A stretch of 64,000 nt of DNA from positions 13,764,001-13,828,000 of the forward strand of contig JBHGNT010000017.1 in NCBI GenBank assembly GCA_043228905.1. Direction: 5' to 3'. Positions within the stretch are counted from its first letter, which is position 1; each line of letters opens with the position of its first letter. A program made the translations under genes and the position numbers. This DNA is from Azolla caroliniana. Taxonomy: Eukaryota > Polypodiophyta. Below the pieces are notes generated by a model, which worked only from the letters and a program-made list of their open reading frames with translations, searched no databases and was not told the origin of the DNA. Below are positions 1 through 11,959 of the stretch, piece by piece.

Positions 1-2
1 GG

Positions 3-3000
3 AAGCTGTCGGGCCTCTACGAGAGGAAGAATGCGTTGAACCGGACCTCCCTGATGAGAAAGATAGTGAACCTCAAGTACCGGGACGGCGAGAGTATGGT
101 GGAACACGTAAGCACGTTCATGGGATTCGTGAACCAGCTTGCGGCGATCAAGTTCCCGTTGGAGGATGCAATGCAAGCCATCATCCTGATGTGTACTTTG
201 CCGGACAGCTGGGAGAACTTGGTGGTGACTCTCAGCACCTCCTGCACCGAAGATAACTTGTCTCTACAAACGGTAAAGACAAGCATTTTGAACGAAGAAG
301 CGCGTCGGAGAGATAAAGAACCGGCCTCCGACTCGAAGGCGCTGCTTACCGAATCGGAATGGGGAAGACATCGGAACCGGAGTCCGCAAAGACGGGAGAA
401 GTCGGGGACCCGGTCGCAGTCAAGAGGAAGGCCCACATGCTTCCACTGTGGGAAGACGGGGCACTTCCGGAAGAATTGTCGGCATTACCGAAAAGACAAC
501 GGAGCCGACGACACCGATTCGAAGAAGTCACCGGAGAGAAACGGTGCATACCGGGGAGCCACAGACCGGAGAGGTCCGGATCGGCGAGGGCAGGACCGGA
601 AAGGAACGACGGCACTCGCGGCAAGTGAAGAAGAAATCATGCTCATTACCGAAGAGAGGGAGCTGAACATTGCCGGAGTAGAGATGACCTGGGTGGTCGA
701 TTCCGGAGCGTCGTTCCACCTGACCCCGGAGAAGAAATACTTCTCATCCTACACAGCCGGTGAGCACGGCTGTGTCCGGATGGGAAATGAAGGTACATGC
801 CGGATTGCCGGCATAGGAGACGTGTGGTTAACAACCCCGACCGGATGCAAAATGCTGCTGAAGGATGTCAGACACGTTCCGGAGGTTCGATTGAACCTGA
901 TTTCGGCCGGGAGGCTAGACGATGAAGGCTACACAGGTAGCATCCGGAACGGCGTAATGAAGTTCAGCAAGGGGAGCCTGATAGTGGCTCGGGCCCGGAA
1001 GGTCAACACACTATACCTGATGAATGCCCGGTTATGTCCGGAAGAGCTGAATGTGGCAGCCGACACTGCCGGTGAGCTGTGGCACAAAAGACTGTGCCAC
1101 ATGAGTGAGAAGGGGATGAAGAGGCTTGCAGAAGACAACCTTATTCCAGTGAAGCATGTGCACCTGGAGAAGTGCACCGACTGCCTGGCCGGTAAGCAAA
1201 ACCGGACCTCCTTCCACTCAAGGCCACCGACGAGACGTAGCGCACCATTGGAGCTGGTGCACACTGATGTGTGTCAGGTAGAAACGAAGTCACATGGCGG
1301 AGCCCAGTACTTCGTGACATTCATTGATGACCACAGCCGGAAGCTGTGGACGGCACCGTTGAAGACAAAGGACCAAGTGTTGTCCGTCTTCAAAGAACTC
1401 CACGCGAGAGTGGAAAGGGAACCGGCAAGAAGCTGAAAGCGATACGAGCGGATAACGGAGGGGAATACCGGGGGCAGTTCCAGGAGTACTGTCGCTCGAA
1501 GGGAATCCGGCTCGAGTTTACTGTGCCGAAGACGCCGGAACTGAACGGGCTGGCCGAGAGGATGAACCGGACCATAATGGAGAGGGTCCGGAGTATGCTG
1601 GCGCATGCGAAATTACCCAAGGGGTTTTGGGCTGAGGCGATGTCGACGGCGACATACGTGATAAACAGATCACCCTCAGTACCTTTGGACGGAGACACGC
1701 CGCAGAGAGTGTGGACCGGTAGGGAAGTGTCCTACCGGCATCTGAAGGTGTTCGGGTGTCTCGCATACGTGCATGTGGCAAAGGACCGGAGAGGAAAGTT
1801 AGATCCAAAGACCCGGCCATGCATATTCCTCGGTTACGGCGACGACGAGTTCGGCTACCGAGTATGGGACCCGGTCGACAAGAAGATATTCAGGAGTCGA
1901 GATATCATCTTCATGGAGAACAAGACACTCGCCGACTGGGAGTCGGAGAAGAAGATGAAGAGCTCCAAGTCGACCGGTGAGGATCAACTCTACGAGGAGC
2001 AGTCCCAACCGGCAAGGGACCGGTTAGCACTCGAGGACCCGGCCGAAGACGGTGAAGAAACAGAACCGGCCGAAGAAGATGAAAATGATACCGGAACCGG
2101 CCCCGATCCCGAAATGGATTCGGATGAAGAAGAATCGGAAGAACCGGTTACCGAAGCTCCGGAACGGAGATATCCTCTAAGAGAGAGAAGGGCCCCCCGG
2201 AGATTTCCGGAACCAGAGCACGTGCTGCTAACCGACGAGGGGGAGCCGGAGAGCTTTGAAGAAGCAAAGCATGACACCCAGAGCCGCAGGTGGTTAAGTG
2301 CCATGCAGGACGAGATGGATTCCCTGCATGAGAACCACACATATGAACTTGTGGAGTTGCCGAAAGGAAAACGGGCACTCCGTAACAAGTGGGTGTTCAA
2401 GCTGAAACCGGGAGATGCCGGAAACCCCCCGAGATACAAAGCCAGGATCGTGGTGAAGGGGTTCCAGCAGAAGAAGGGCGTCGACTTCGACGAGATATTT
2501 GCCCCGGTAGTGAAGATGACCTCCATCCGGATGGTGCTGAGCATTGCGGCAAGCATGGACCTCGAGGTAGAACAGATGGACGTGAAGACGGCATTCCTTC
2601 ACGGTGACCTCGAAGAAGAGATCTACATGCAGCAGCCGGAAGGATTCGAGAAGAAAGGGAAGGAGCACCTGGTATGCCGGTTGAAGAAGAGCCTTTACGG
2701 ACTGAAGCAGGCTCCCCGGCAATGGTACCGGAAGTTCGACTCCTTCATGACCGACGAAGGGTACCACAAAACGCAGTCTGATCACTGCGTGTTTGTGAAG
2801 AAGTTCGAAGGAGGAGACTCTCTAATACTCCTCCTGTACGTGGACGACATGTTGATCGTCGGACGGGATCAGGTCAAGATACGGATGCTGAAGAAAGCGC
2901 TTCACCGAACCTTCTCAATGAAGGACCTGGGTCCGGCGAGGCAAATACTAGGGATGCATATCATCCGGGACCGGAAGAAGAAGCAGTTGTGGTTGTCACA

Positions 3001-3814
3001 GGAGAAGTACGTGACAAAGGTGCTTCACCGGTTCAACATGTCGGAAGCAAGACCGGTCGGATCGACCCTCCCGGCAAACTGCAAGCTGTCCAACAAGCAA
3101 AGTCCCAAGACAAAGGCTGAAAAGGAGGATATGATGAAAGTGCCATATGCCTCAGCCGTCGGGAGCTTGATGTACGCCATGGTGTGTACGAGACCGGACA
3201 TAGGATATGCAGTCGGAGTGGTGAGCCGGTACATGAGCAACCCTGGCAAAGAGCACTGGAACGCGGTCAAGTGGATACTCCGATACCTGAAGGGCACTGC
3301 AAACGTGTGCCTCCGATTCGGCTCCGGTAAGCCCGAACTCGACGGCTTCACCGATTCGGATATGTCGGCTGATGCAGATACCAGCCGGTCCACATCAGGG
3401 TATGTGATGACCTATGCAGGGGGAGCCGTTTCGTGGCAGTCGAGGCTGCAGAAGACGGTTGCGTTGTCAACCACGGAGGCGGAGTACATGGCGGCTGTTG
3501 AAGCCGGCAAGGAAATAATATGGATGAAGGACTTCATTAGAGAGCTCGGTATCCGGCAGGAGGAGTACCGACTCTACTGCGACAGTCAGAGTGCCATCCA
3601 CCTTGCGAAGAACGCGGCCTATCACTCCCGGACGAAGCACATCCAGCGAAGATACCACTGGATCCGGGAAAGGATAGAAGACAAGGAGTTCGTGCTGACG
3701 AAGGTCCACACGGACGAGAACGGGTCGGATATGCTGACCAAGGTGCTCACACCCGACAAGCTGGAAGCATGCCGGAAGAGGATCGGATTGGAGAGACATC
3801 CCATGCCGAAGTGA
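3..3814 (+). pseudogene. copia A gag-pol polyprotein, 5'-truncated by window edge, one frameshift
   Basis: This encodes the gag-pol polyprotein of element A. In order it has gag, a CX2CX4HX4C zinc knuckle (near 437-480), the protease motif VVDSGAS (near 700), the integrase zinc region and core, reverse transcriptase with YVDD (near 2840), and RNase H. The reading frame breaks at about 1421: compared with the intact relative at 48427-52503, one T is missing between GAA and CCGGC, so frame 3 ends at 1436 and pol continues in another frame to 3814. The break falls inside the integrase core, between its first and second catalytic Asp. No other stop interrupts either half, so the loss is recent. 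A programmed frameshift is unlikely because the intact relative is unshifted here. Confidence 0.93.
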
Positions 3815-3824
3815 AGGGGGAGTT

Positions 3825-4503
3825 TGTTGGGATTACGGTCCCTCCGGATGGGATGTCCGGAGATGAATGACGGCAAGCCCGGTTGCGGTTACGGAACCGG
3901 ATGATGAAGAGTACCCGGCATGAAGCCGGATGAAGAGTACCCGGATGCGGATCCGGATGATGAAGAGTACCCGGCATGAAGCCGGATGAAGAGTACCCGG
4001 ATACGGATCCGGATGATGAAGACCCCGGCTACGGAGCCGGATGACGAATGTACCCGGAGAGAGATCCGGATGCAGGGACATATTTGTGAATATGTTTGCT
4101 AAGAGCCCTTGAGGCTATATTTGTAAATAGCCCGAAAGTCATATATGTATAAATATGACTTAGGGCAAACAGTTTTATGTTGTTGCTCAATTTTTCATGA
4201 GAAGTGAGAGCAGCCGAGAGAGAGAGAGAGAGAGAGACGAAGAGGTCGTTGCCTCTGTGTATTACCGCCGCCTGTGGCGAAGACATGAGCTCAAGGTTGT
4301 TGCCTTGAAGCTTCACCATTGTACATCTCTGTTCATAGTGATAGTTGGAGTTTGAGAACTCCCGTGGTTTTTCCCAGTTAGGGTTTTCCACGTAAAACAT
4401 CCAGTGTACCTTTCTCTCTATTGTTTTGTGCATTTCCTATTTCCTGTTTTTTTCTGTGAGTTGATCCCATTTCTCGGTTGTGGCCGAGCACTGTCGTCTA
4501 ACA
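3825..4503 (+). repeat. 3' LTR of copia A
   Basis: The LTR starts TGTTGGG right after the purine tract and ends CTAACA. U3 carries short tandem copies of a CCGGATGATGAAGAGTACCC-like unit (about 3898-4060). A TATA box (GTATAAATA) is at 4147-4155, followed by a (GA)n tract and the GGGTTTTCCACGT motif usual near the 3' end of plant copia LTRs. The first part matches the LTRs of the intact relative, but the last ~60 bases differ. Confidence 0.88.
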
Positions 4504-4542
4504 AGAACTCGGATTGGAGGTGAGGTCCGGAGTCGGAAGCAA

Positions 4543-6787
4543 GTACTAGGACGCGGACTCATCAAACACGTCGCGGCTCACGCACGCTTGTTTGGTACGC
4601 GGGTTATAGCACTTATAACCCTTCTGCTCGTCCGAATAGCCGACCAAGATACACTTCTCGGCTTTAGCGTCCAACTTCCTCCTTTTCTCCTTTGGCACAT
4701 GCACATACGCAATGCTACCGAAAACTCGTAGGTGTCGCAAGTTCGGTTCGTTCCGAAATATAGCTCATGCGCCGACACTTTATCTCCGATCCGATTCTGG
4801 ATGTATACAGCGGTCCTTACCGCCTCAGCCCAATAGAACTTGGGCAAGCTCTTCTCTTCCAGCATTGCCCGTGCCGCTTCCACAACCGACCGATTTTTCC
4901 TCTCGGCCACGCCGTTTTGCTCTGGCGTGTATCTACAACTGAATTCGCGCCGAATTCCCATCTGTTGTAGATAAGCGTTGAATTGACCGGAAAAGTATTC
5001 TTTTCTGCCATCCGACTGTAGGCACTTGATCTTTCTTCCTATTTCCGTTTCCACGAATCCTTTAAGGTCCCAGAAACAGTCAAAGACTTCGCTCTTCCTC
5101 TCGATGAGGTAGATCCATGCGTGTTGTGTATAGTCGTCGATGAAGGAGACGAAATATCAACTCCCACCAAGACTAACATTTTGTGCTGCCCCCCACACAT
5201 CGGAGTGTATTAAGTCGAGCTTGTTCCGGCTCCGATTACGCTCGTTGGGGAAGGGAAGTCAGTGTTACTTCCTAAGCTGGCAGGCTTCACAAATTTGGGC
5301 CTTTCGGCCACTAAATTTGGGCAATCCAAACACCACTCGTTTTGATTGCAGGTCTTGGAGTCGTTGGTAGTTGACGTGGCCTATCCGCTTGTGCCATAAG
5401 TCGATGTCCGACTTGAATTTTTGTCCCTTCGTGAACATTGCGGTGCCACCGTCAGTAGAGTCGCGGATGAACATCCTCCCATCTTTGCGCCCTTGCGCAA
5501 TAATACGGCCTTCTTCCTCAATGAAGCACCCGAGGTGTCTAAACCGAACCTGCATCCCCTGGTCGACGATCTGCCCGACCAACACCAGATTCTTCGTGAT
5601 GGTCGGGACGTGTAACACGTTCATAAGTTTCCCTTTCTGCCCGACATGGCTCAAGGGAACTTCACCGACATTCGCAATCAGATGCGGAGTGTCGTCTCCG
5701 GTTGCGACTACTCCTGGTTGTGTTGGTTTCTCAAGGTATGAGAACCACTCCTCATAGCACGTCCTGTGGTTTGACGCGCTGGAGTCGACGTACCACACCT
5801 CGTCCGATTTCGGGGCGGATTGCTTCATTGAGTTTGCTTCGTGTCTCGTCACGAAGACTGACCCTTTTCCGGCTTCTCCGGATCCTTCGGCGTAGTGCGA
5901 TCGTTGCTGGTTTCCTTTGTCAGTATGTCCAGAACCAGATCCGGAACCGGTCCTCTCCGACTCGGCCCGCTTTTTCCAGCACTCGCTTTCCCTATGGCCT
6001 TTCTTGCCACAGTACCAACACTCCGCGGCGGATTTCCTTTGCCGGTTCTCGTCGCCTCGACTCCCCCTATTTCCGGAGGGTCCAGAGTTGCTGTCGGCAT
6101 CACTTCGGTGCCTTCTTCCTTGATCCCGTCGGCCGCCTCCATTGCGTAGCGACTCGCCTCGTCCGCCACGACCACGGGGCCTATCTCCCTCTGCGTACAA
6201 CATCTTGTTGACGCTCCCGCGTGGTTCTCCTCTACCAGGAGCATCGATTGTTAGTCGAAAAAGGACGACGTATTCTCTCGGGTACACACAACAGTTTGGA
6301 ACGCACCGAACTTTGACGCCAAACCCCTGAGACAGACCTGGACCGTCTCGCTTTCCTCGATGTTCACATCGATGGAAGCTAAGGAGTTGCATATGTCCTT
6401 AATCCTCGAGGTATAGTTAGCCACCGACAAATCGCGTTGCCGTAGGTTGCTCAACTCCTGTCAGAGCTGAAGCTTCTTGGCTGTGGTGCTCGCGGCGAAA
6501 ATCTTCTTCAGATTTTCCCACGCACCCTTTGGCGTTTTTGCATCCCGAACGTAGCTTAACAGCTATTCGCCCACACAAGACGCGAAACAGTACAACACTC
6601 TGCTCGCCGATTGTTCCCACGCTGGGAAGTCTTTGTGTGTCGAATCGGGTGCTGTGTCATTTGCTCCATCGACATAGCTCCAGTAACTGTGTCCGAGTAG
6701 GTACTGGTGCATCTTGTAGGACCAAGATGCGTAGTTGGTTCTGTCGAGCTTCTCCGTTGGAAGCGAGCTAGCCATTCCTCTGTCCAT
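4543..6787 (-). pseudogene. copia B gag-pol fragment (gag, protease, integrase)
   Basis: The start is the ATG of MDRGMASSLP at 6787. The order is gag with a UBN2-type region, an RGGR-rich stretch, a zinc knuckle (CWYCGKKGHRESEC), protease, the GAG-pre-integrase region (LWHKRIGH) and an integrase core with NGVAERKNR. Stops and frame changes break it, for example near 6560, 6470 and 6250. The protease motif reads VDSSAS instead of VDSGAS. The coding part ends where element A is inserted. The protein is dead. Confidence 0.88.
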
Positions 6788-6869
6788 CGGTTTTCTTGTT
6801 CTTCTTCGTTGGTTTTCCCTTCAAGCAAAGTTGGCTACAGAGGTTCTTAACCCTCGCGCTCTGATACCA

Positions 6870-7319
6870 TGAAAAGAATTGCGTGCGGAAGCAATATAGA
6901 AAACTGAACAACAGAAAACGCAGGTTTAATGGAGAGCTTAGGTTTGAACAGTACGCATGGGAGAGATAGAGAGAGTAAACACATAACTTAATTCAAAAAA
7001 GTAATACTCAAGCTATACATAGGATGTGCTCAGTGAGCACTTTTATACAAGCCCTGACAATCGGGCTGACACAAGTACTGACAATACTTGACTGCTCAGA
7101 AATGAGCCTCGACTCTTACTCCCAAAATTATTCCTTACGAGGAATATCTTTCTAACGGCCTTTCGGTTTACACACCGATACAGCCTTCCTACGCACCGGT
7201 TTGCGTACCAGTTTACGCATCCGTTATACGCACCGGTCCGGCCTAACCGATCGGTCCCAACCGATCCGGTCCTCGGTTTGCTCAGCCGATCCGGCCGATG
7301 TTGAGCTTGTCTCTCAACA
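6870..7319 (-). repeat. 5' LTR of copia B
   Basis: This 450-bp LTR reads TGTTGAGAGAC to CTTTTCA on the minus strand and lies directly beside the primer site at 6858-6869. The target duplication on its outer side would be AAATT (7320-7324). Confidence 0.85.
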
Positions 7320-7442
7320 AAATTGTTGATGTTGCTACGTGTTTAGAGGGACACAGCTTGAAAGTAGATGTAGCAACTGACACAAATGATCTGGTCACGC
7401 AAGTTGATTAAGCATGTTGCAGAGATGATCTGATTTTGTAGG

Positions 7443-8234
7443 TAGATGCATCATGTGATACCAGTGGGCTGGTATCGACCAGATCAGTATCTACATGCAC
7501 TGAGCCAATGACTAAGTCGACAACACAAGAGTACCAGAATGTGAAGCCAGGCCCAACACAATCGACCAAGGGTTTGAAGAGGGAAAGGACACCAATTGTG
7601 CCAACAGAACTTGAGTTGATTGACCTTGATCGTGTGCTACCAATAATTGGTGTAACAGAGCCTCAGTTACAGGAATGGAAACCTAAACCATTAGAAGTCG
7701 AAAGAAGAGCCTTGATCTTGGAGCTTGATAAAGTCCTGATGAGTGTGTGATATATGACACTAAGGAGAGATGCAAATCAATTTCTGGAGTGGGTTGTGCA
7801 ATATTTTGATTTGTTTATTTGGAGCGAAAAACCACGTACAAATGTGTGGAAGTGTATAGAAAGATTCTTCCTGAAGTGGCGACAACATTTTAAGGGTCAG
7901 TGGACACGAGAGAATTGTGAGCAGAATGATGTTGCAAGATTCAAGACTTTCTTATTTTTGGGACGCTTGACCAGATTATAATGCCGACAATACGTTGATT
8001 CTGGATATAGAACATTTCCGACATTGCTTCAGAATTCACATATGCTGTCTCATTCTACCCGATGAAATGCCTGAACACTATTTGGTGAAAACATTGAGCT
8101 GCCAACTATCTACATGGTTGTGGACTCCATACCATGCTCAGTATGCAGATCATATATGTAGAGAAGTTCCACTGACCAGCAACATCTTAGCTATTTATAG
8201 ACCATTTCAAGACATTGGCAATGGGATGTTATAA
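7443..8234 (+). pseudogene. FCP1/NLI-interacting-factor-like phosphatase domain, degraded
   Basis: Three consecutive open stretches (to 7750, 7754-7981, 7982-8234) together resemble an FCP1-homology domain of the HAD phosphatase superfamily, whose members dephosphorylate proteins such as the RNA polymerase II tail. The clues are ALILELDKVL where the DxDx(T/V)L nucleophile motif should be, FLEWVVQYFDLFIWS where these proteins have EFL...F...WSS, and YNADNTLILD, close to the YNxxNTLLIDD motif. The first Asp of the nucleophile motif is Glu here. A stop follows at about 7748, and the end appears frameshifted. It looks like a dead host-gene fragment or a captured piece. Identification is by motif memory only. 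Confidence 0.5.
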
Positions 8235-8592
8235 ATATGTAATTTTCTACCACTTAATCAATGAAGAATTAAATTGCTTGTTTTGAGTAACTTATGTACT
8301 GTGTAATTTTAAGAGTATGTTCAGGATTGCTGATTTCATGATAGTGCTTTTTCTTAAAATTATGCAAACTATTTTAACTTGTACATGGTTCACTTGAGTA
8401 AATCTGTATCTCAGAAAGAAGAACCCTAAACGATATTATTAAACAGTATATCAAATAGAAGATTGATAGAAGAAGCACAAAAAGTAGACTGTATATGAAA
8501 AAAAAAACTCCCAAACAGGTCCATTAAACTGTTTATTTGCAATACATGTGCTTTGTTTGTTTTACAAGAAAATTGGTAATTGCTACTTGTAG
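8235..8592. other. AT-rich spacer, nothing recognised
   Basis: It lies between the phosphatase-like fragment and the end of the transposase relic, and shows no ORF, RNA gene or repeat that I can support. Confidence 0.6.
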
Positions 8593-11500
8593 CTACAAAT
8601 TCCATGGCATACTATTGTAAATACTTTCATACACATTAGCACTAACTATGTATAAACTTGAGTAGCTATTGTATTGCAACATTGGGACATTGATGCACCT
8701 GACCAAATGAGAGTACATGTACGCCACTGGTTTGTCTTCTAATAGCCTATACACATAATCGTAATCATCTAGTCTTGCATAAAAAATAACTTCGATGTAG
8801 AATGTCCCGATAGATACAACATTTCCCCAAGCATCTAATATATTCTGCGTTGCACACTATTTACTAACCGTGCATTTCAATATATAGAAATCAACACCCT
8901 CTGAATTGCCTTCTTCTGCATTTACAGCAAAATTATCCCCAACATTTAAGACATCACTCAAAGTATCTCCACGTCCTTGATATGTGAAGTCAGCATTCTT
9001 TTCTGTTTCCCCATCAACTGCTTCCTTATCGTTCAATGTATGATACTCCCAATTCTGAATATATGCTTCGTTTAAACAATACCTCCAATTTCCCTGCACG
9101 TAATGGAAGCCAAAACAAGTAAATTCTATAACCGCAATACAATGACCATCCAACCTAGAATAACCGCGAACAACATGGAGAGATCGCAATTCGGGAATTC
9201 CTTGGCACTCCCAGGTCTTCTCCCTATTTACTTCATCTATCTTCACTTCCCAAAATTCACGTTTGATATCTTAGACCTGCGAGGAATAAACACTAGTTGC
9301 ACTCGTTGACATATTAGCTCTTAAAAATTCAACTACATGTGCTGCACAATTCATCTGCACACCATTTGCCTTTAGTTGTTCATGGGTAAGTGCCCGCTTT
9401 ATAACAGCACCTGCACCATCATGTTCACCTTTACCATGGCCAAACCCAAAAAAATTCCATCTCATCTCCAAACCTGTTATAGCAGGATACCTCCCCACAA
9501 AATAAAATGGACGTCTAGCCTTGAATTGTGACACAGCTCCATCAGACCAGACCCAATGTTGAGTAAGCTCCAAATGTTTAGCTAATAACCATTGCCAATG
9601 TAAGTTAAAACAATGTTGGACGAACAAGGTGTCATGCTTCTTATCATCAGAAATAAAAAAATGAATTACTTTTTTAACATCACCTGAAACTCGAAAATAT
9701 GTTATGTGCACAAAAATGGTTACCTGCGCTGAACACCAATGCATAGATTGAATTTCATTCTGTTGCTTGAAAGTATAATTCTTTGCGAAATCTACTACTG
9801 AGACTACTACATCATTTGGAAAATCAGATATGCAAGTCTTAAACTAATGGGCTTGCCATGAATAAATGAAGTTGTGTTTAATGAACTTTCCTAGAGATGC
9901 TACAAATAGAGACGCCAAATCCCTTGGTTTAAGCAACTTCCTAACTAGATCCTTTCTTTTACACACCTTTCCTTCGAAATTGGTGTCAACTGACTCAAAT
10001 AATTTGACAGAGATTAGTATTTCACTACTCAATTCATTTGGACACCACCTAAATCTACTAGGGTCACAATCCTGACATAAACCCATGACACATTTATGAT
10101 TGTGGAAGATGGCCTCTGATTCTGTCAGACACAATACTGAATCTAAAAGACAACTCATGGAAGAGATAACATGCTCAGATGATTTACAGTGCTCGTGCAG
10201 GCTCGATCGACAAATTGGACACACACAAGTGCAAACTGCATTTGTTAGGGAGACGCTATGGTGACGTAGTAGATTAACAGAGTCCTTGAGAAAACCCATT
10301 TGTACATGGTAAATGCAACAAAATGTGTATCGATCCTTCAAGCGTCTCACAAAGTGTGGCTTAAGAGACTCGAATGTTCGTAGTTGAACTTTGATATTTG
10401 GATGCATTCGCTTGAACCTAATAAATAAATCGACCTGTATAATAAAATGGACATACTGATTAGCTCTATGGCTAAGTGGTAGCTAATTAGCTACTACCAT
10501 AGTTTAGTACAGTAGCTAATTAGCTAAGTTGTAGCTAATTAGCTACTATCAAACTTTAGTTGAGTAGCTAATTAGCTACTACTATAGTTTAATACATTAG
10601 CTAAGTGGTAGCTAATTAGCTACTACCATACTTTAGTTGAGTAGCTAATTAGCTACTACCATAGTTTAGTACAGTAGCTAATTAGCTACTACCATAATTT
10701 AGTATAGTAGCTAATTAGCTAAGTGGTAGCTAATTAGCTATTATACTACCATAGTTGAGTAGCTAATTAGCTAAGTGGTAGCTAATTAGCTACTACCATA
10801 GTTTAGTACAACAACTAATTAGCTACCAGTTAGCTAATTAGCTACTATAAAACATTAGTTAACTAGCTAATTAGCTAAGTGGTGGCTAATTAGCTACTAC
10901 CATAGTTTAATAAATTTGCTAAGTGGTAGCTAATTAGCTACTACCATACCTTAGTTGAGTAGCTAATTAGCTAATACCATAGTTTAGTACATTAGCTAAT
11001 TAGCTATCACCAAGCTTTAGTTGAGATAAATGTAAATACCTGAGGTACATCAAGAAGATGAATGGGATGATCCTCGTATTGACTCCTTCCAACACGTTTC
11101 CTGCATAAATCCTTCTTATTGGGTGAAACCCTACTCTCATTAGTCCAAAATATTGTGATTATATCCTTGATTTCTGATGTTATGGGTGTCATTGGCTTAC
11201 ATCTTGTTGTTAGCTTTAGCAGACTAGTTCCTTCACCCGAGGAAACTATTCGGTTCAATGTATTGTACACACTTTTTCTACTAACACCAATTACCTTAGA
11301 TAGCACACTGATGTTAATATCGTCAACATCACTATTAAGTAACATCATTAGACTAGAACTTTTTAAGACAAGATCATCTTCTGACCTACTCATCGATATG
11401 AAACTATTACAGAGATTATTTACTAGTACAAATGTTATGTTTGCATTAAGACCATCACAATCAACTAACTCCTTTATCGATGGATCATTTAATATTTCAT

Positions 11501-11708
11501 AAAGTACTACCTTCTTGTCTTCATTGCTGAGGTGCTTGGTTTGAACATTGAAATAGTCTACAACCTTTCTCTCTATGATAGTAGTCTCATTACTTCCATT
11601 CTCAGTGATATTTAGACCTATATCCCAACCAATACTATCTTTACCTTTAGTGAGTGTGGCTTTCGTATCCTTCAACAATTGACGATGTTTTCTTTTTTTT
11701 CTGCCCAA
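8593..11708 (-). pseudogene. DDE-type DNA transposase relic, two exons, three in-frame stops
   Basis: Exon 1 (11708-11040, 223 codons) has a basic start and a helix-turn-helix-like segment (VLSKVIGVSRKSVYNTLNRI). Exon 2 (10434-8593) has a Cys/His-rich domain (about 10340-10040), then a catalytic-looking region with VVDFAKNYTF, the downstream EIQSMHW, WSDGAVSQFK and GHGKGEHDGAGAVIKR, then a C-terminal domain with AEEGNSEGVDFY and DAWGNVVSIG. This order matches a widespread but poorly classified group of eukaryotic DDE transposases, as I remember it. Joining exons at 11040/10434 gives one phase-0 frame across the GT-AG intron. Exon 2 then stays in a single frame for 614 codons, broken only by TAG at 9844, TAA near 9259 and TAG at 8857. 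There are no frameshifts. Readthrough or further small introns are possible alternatives to decay. Confidence 0.72.
10435..11039 (-). repeat. intron built of TAGCTAATTAGCTA palindromes
   Basis: On the minus strand this begins CCTCAG/GTATTT and ends TATACAG/GTCGAT, good GT-AG borders in phase 0 of the transposase. From about 10460 to 11020 the interior is around twenty irregular copies of the perfect palindrome TAGCTAATTAGCTA with spacers such as CTACCATAGTTTAGTACAG. The same palindrome recurs at 18695-18736 and, partially, at 13080-13170. Confidence 0.8.
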
Positions 11709-11959
11709 TACTTTCGTATCGCTTGTTGTGTCCTGATAGCGTCATCCCTATCCTGATGATCATTGAGGTGTAATTGTAAACACCCTCCTTCCCCTTCCAT
11801 TTGGCTTGACGGGTTTAAACTCTAATTTTCCCGAAAAAAAGTCACGTATTAAAGATGGCTATGGGCAACAATATACACAAAAATATTCCACAATACACAA
11901 GATTATATAGAACAATATACAAGATAATCAATCGACAAAATAGTTATTCAAATCCAAGA

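Larger units (their letters stand above)
1..4503 (+). mobile_element. Ty1/copia element A, 5' end outside window
   Basis: The window opens inside gag of a copia element that runs through pol, a purine tract (around 3813-3824) and a 3' LTR. Its protein is almost the same as that of the intact element at 47623-53299, so the two are one family. On its right it abuts the integrase region of a second copia element in the opposite orientation, so A is nested in that element. The expected 5-bp target duplication would be AGAAC (4504-4508), but the left copy lies outside the window. Confidence 0.95.
4504..7319 (-). mobile_element. Ty1/copia element B, 5' half
   Basis: On the minus strand this region has a 5' LTR, a primer-binding site (6858-6869, complement of the initiator Met tRNA 3' end), gag, protease and integrase. 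It is cut off by the insertion of element A inside the linker after the integrase core. The 3' half must lie left of the window. It belongs to the same broad group as the copies at 33960-38156, 56252-62851 and 62852-64000. Confidence 0.9.

Noticed and set aside
1346-1436. Programmed -1/+1 frameshift between gag-pol halves of element A
   Set aside because: The break is in the integrase core, not between gag and pol, and the near-identical element M is uninterrupted there; a one-base deletion explains it.
3890-4060. Small tandem array that might be an independent minisatellite
   Set aside because: It sits in U3 of the copia A LTR and the matching position in element M also carries repeats, so it belongs to the LTR.
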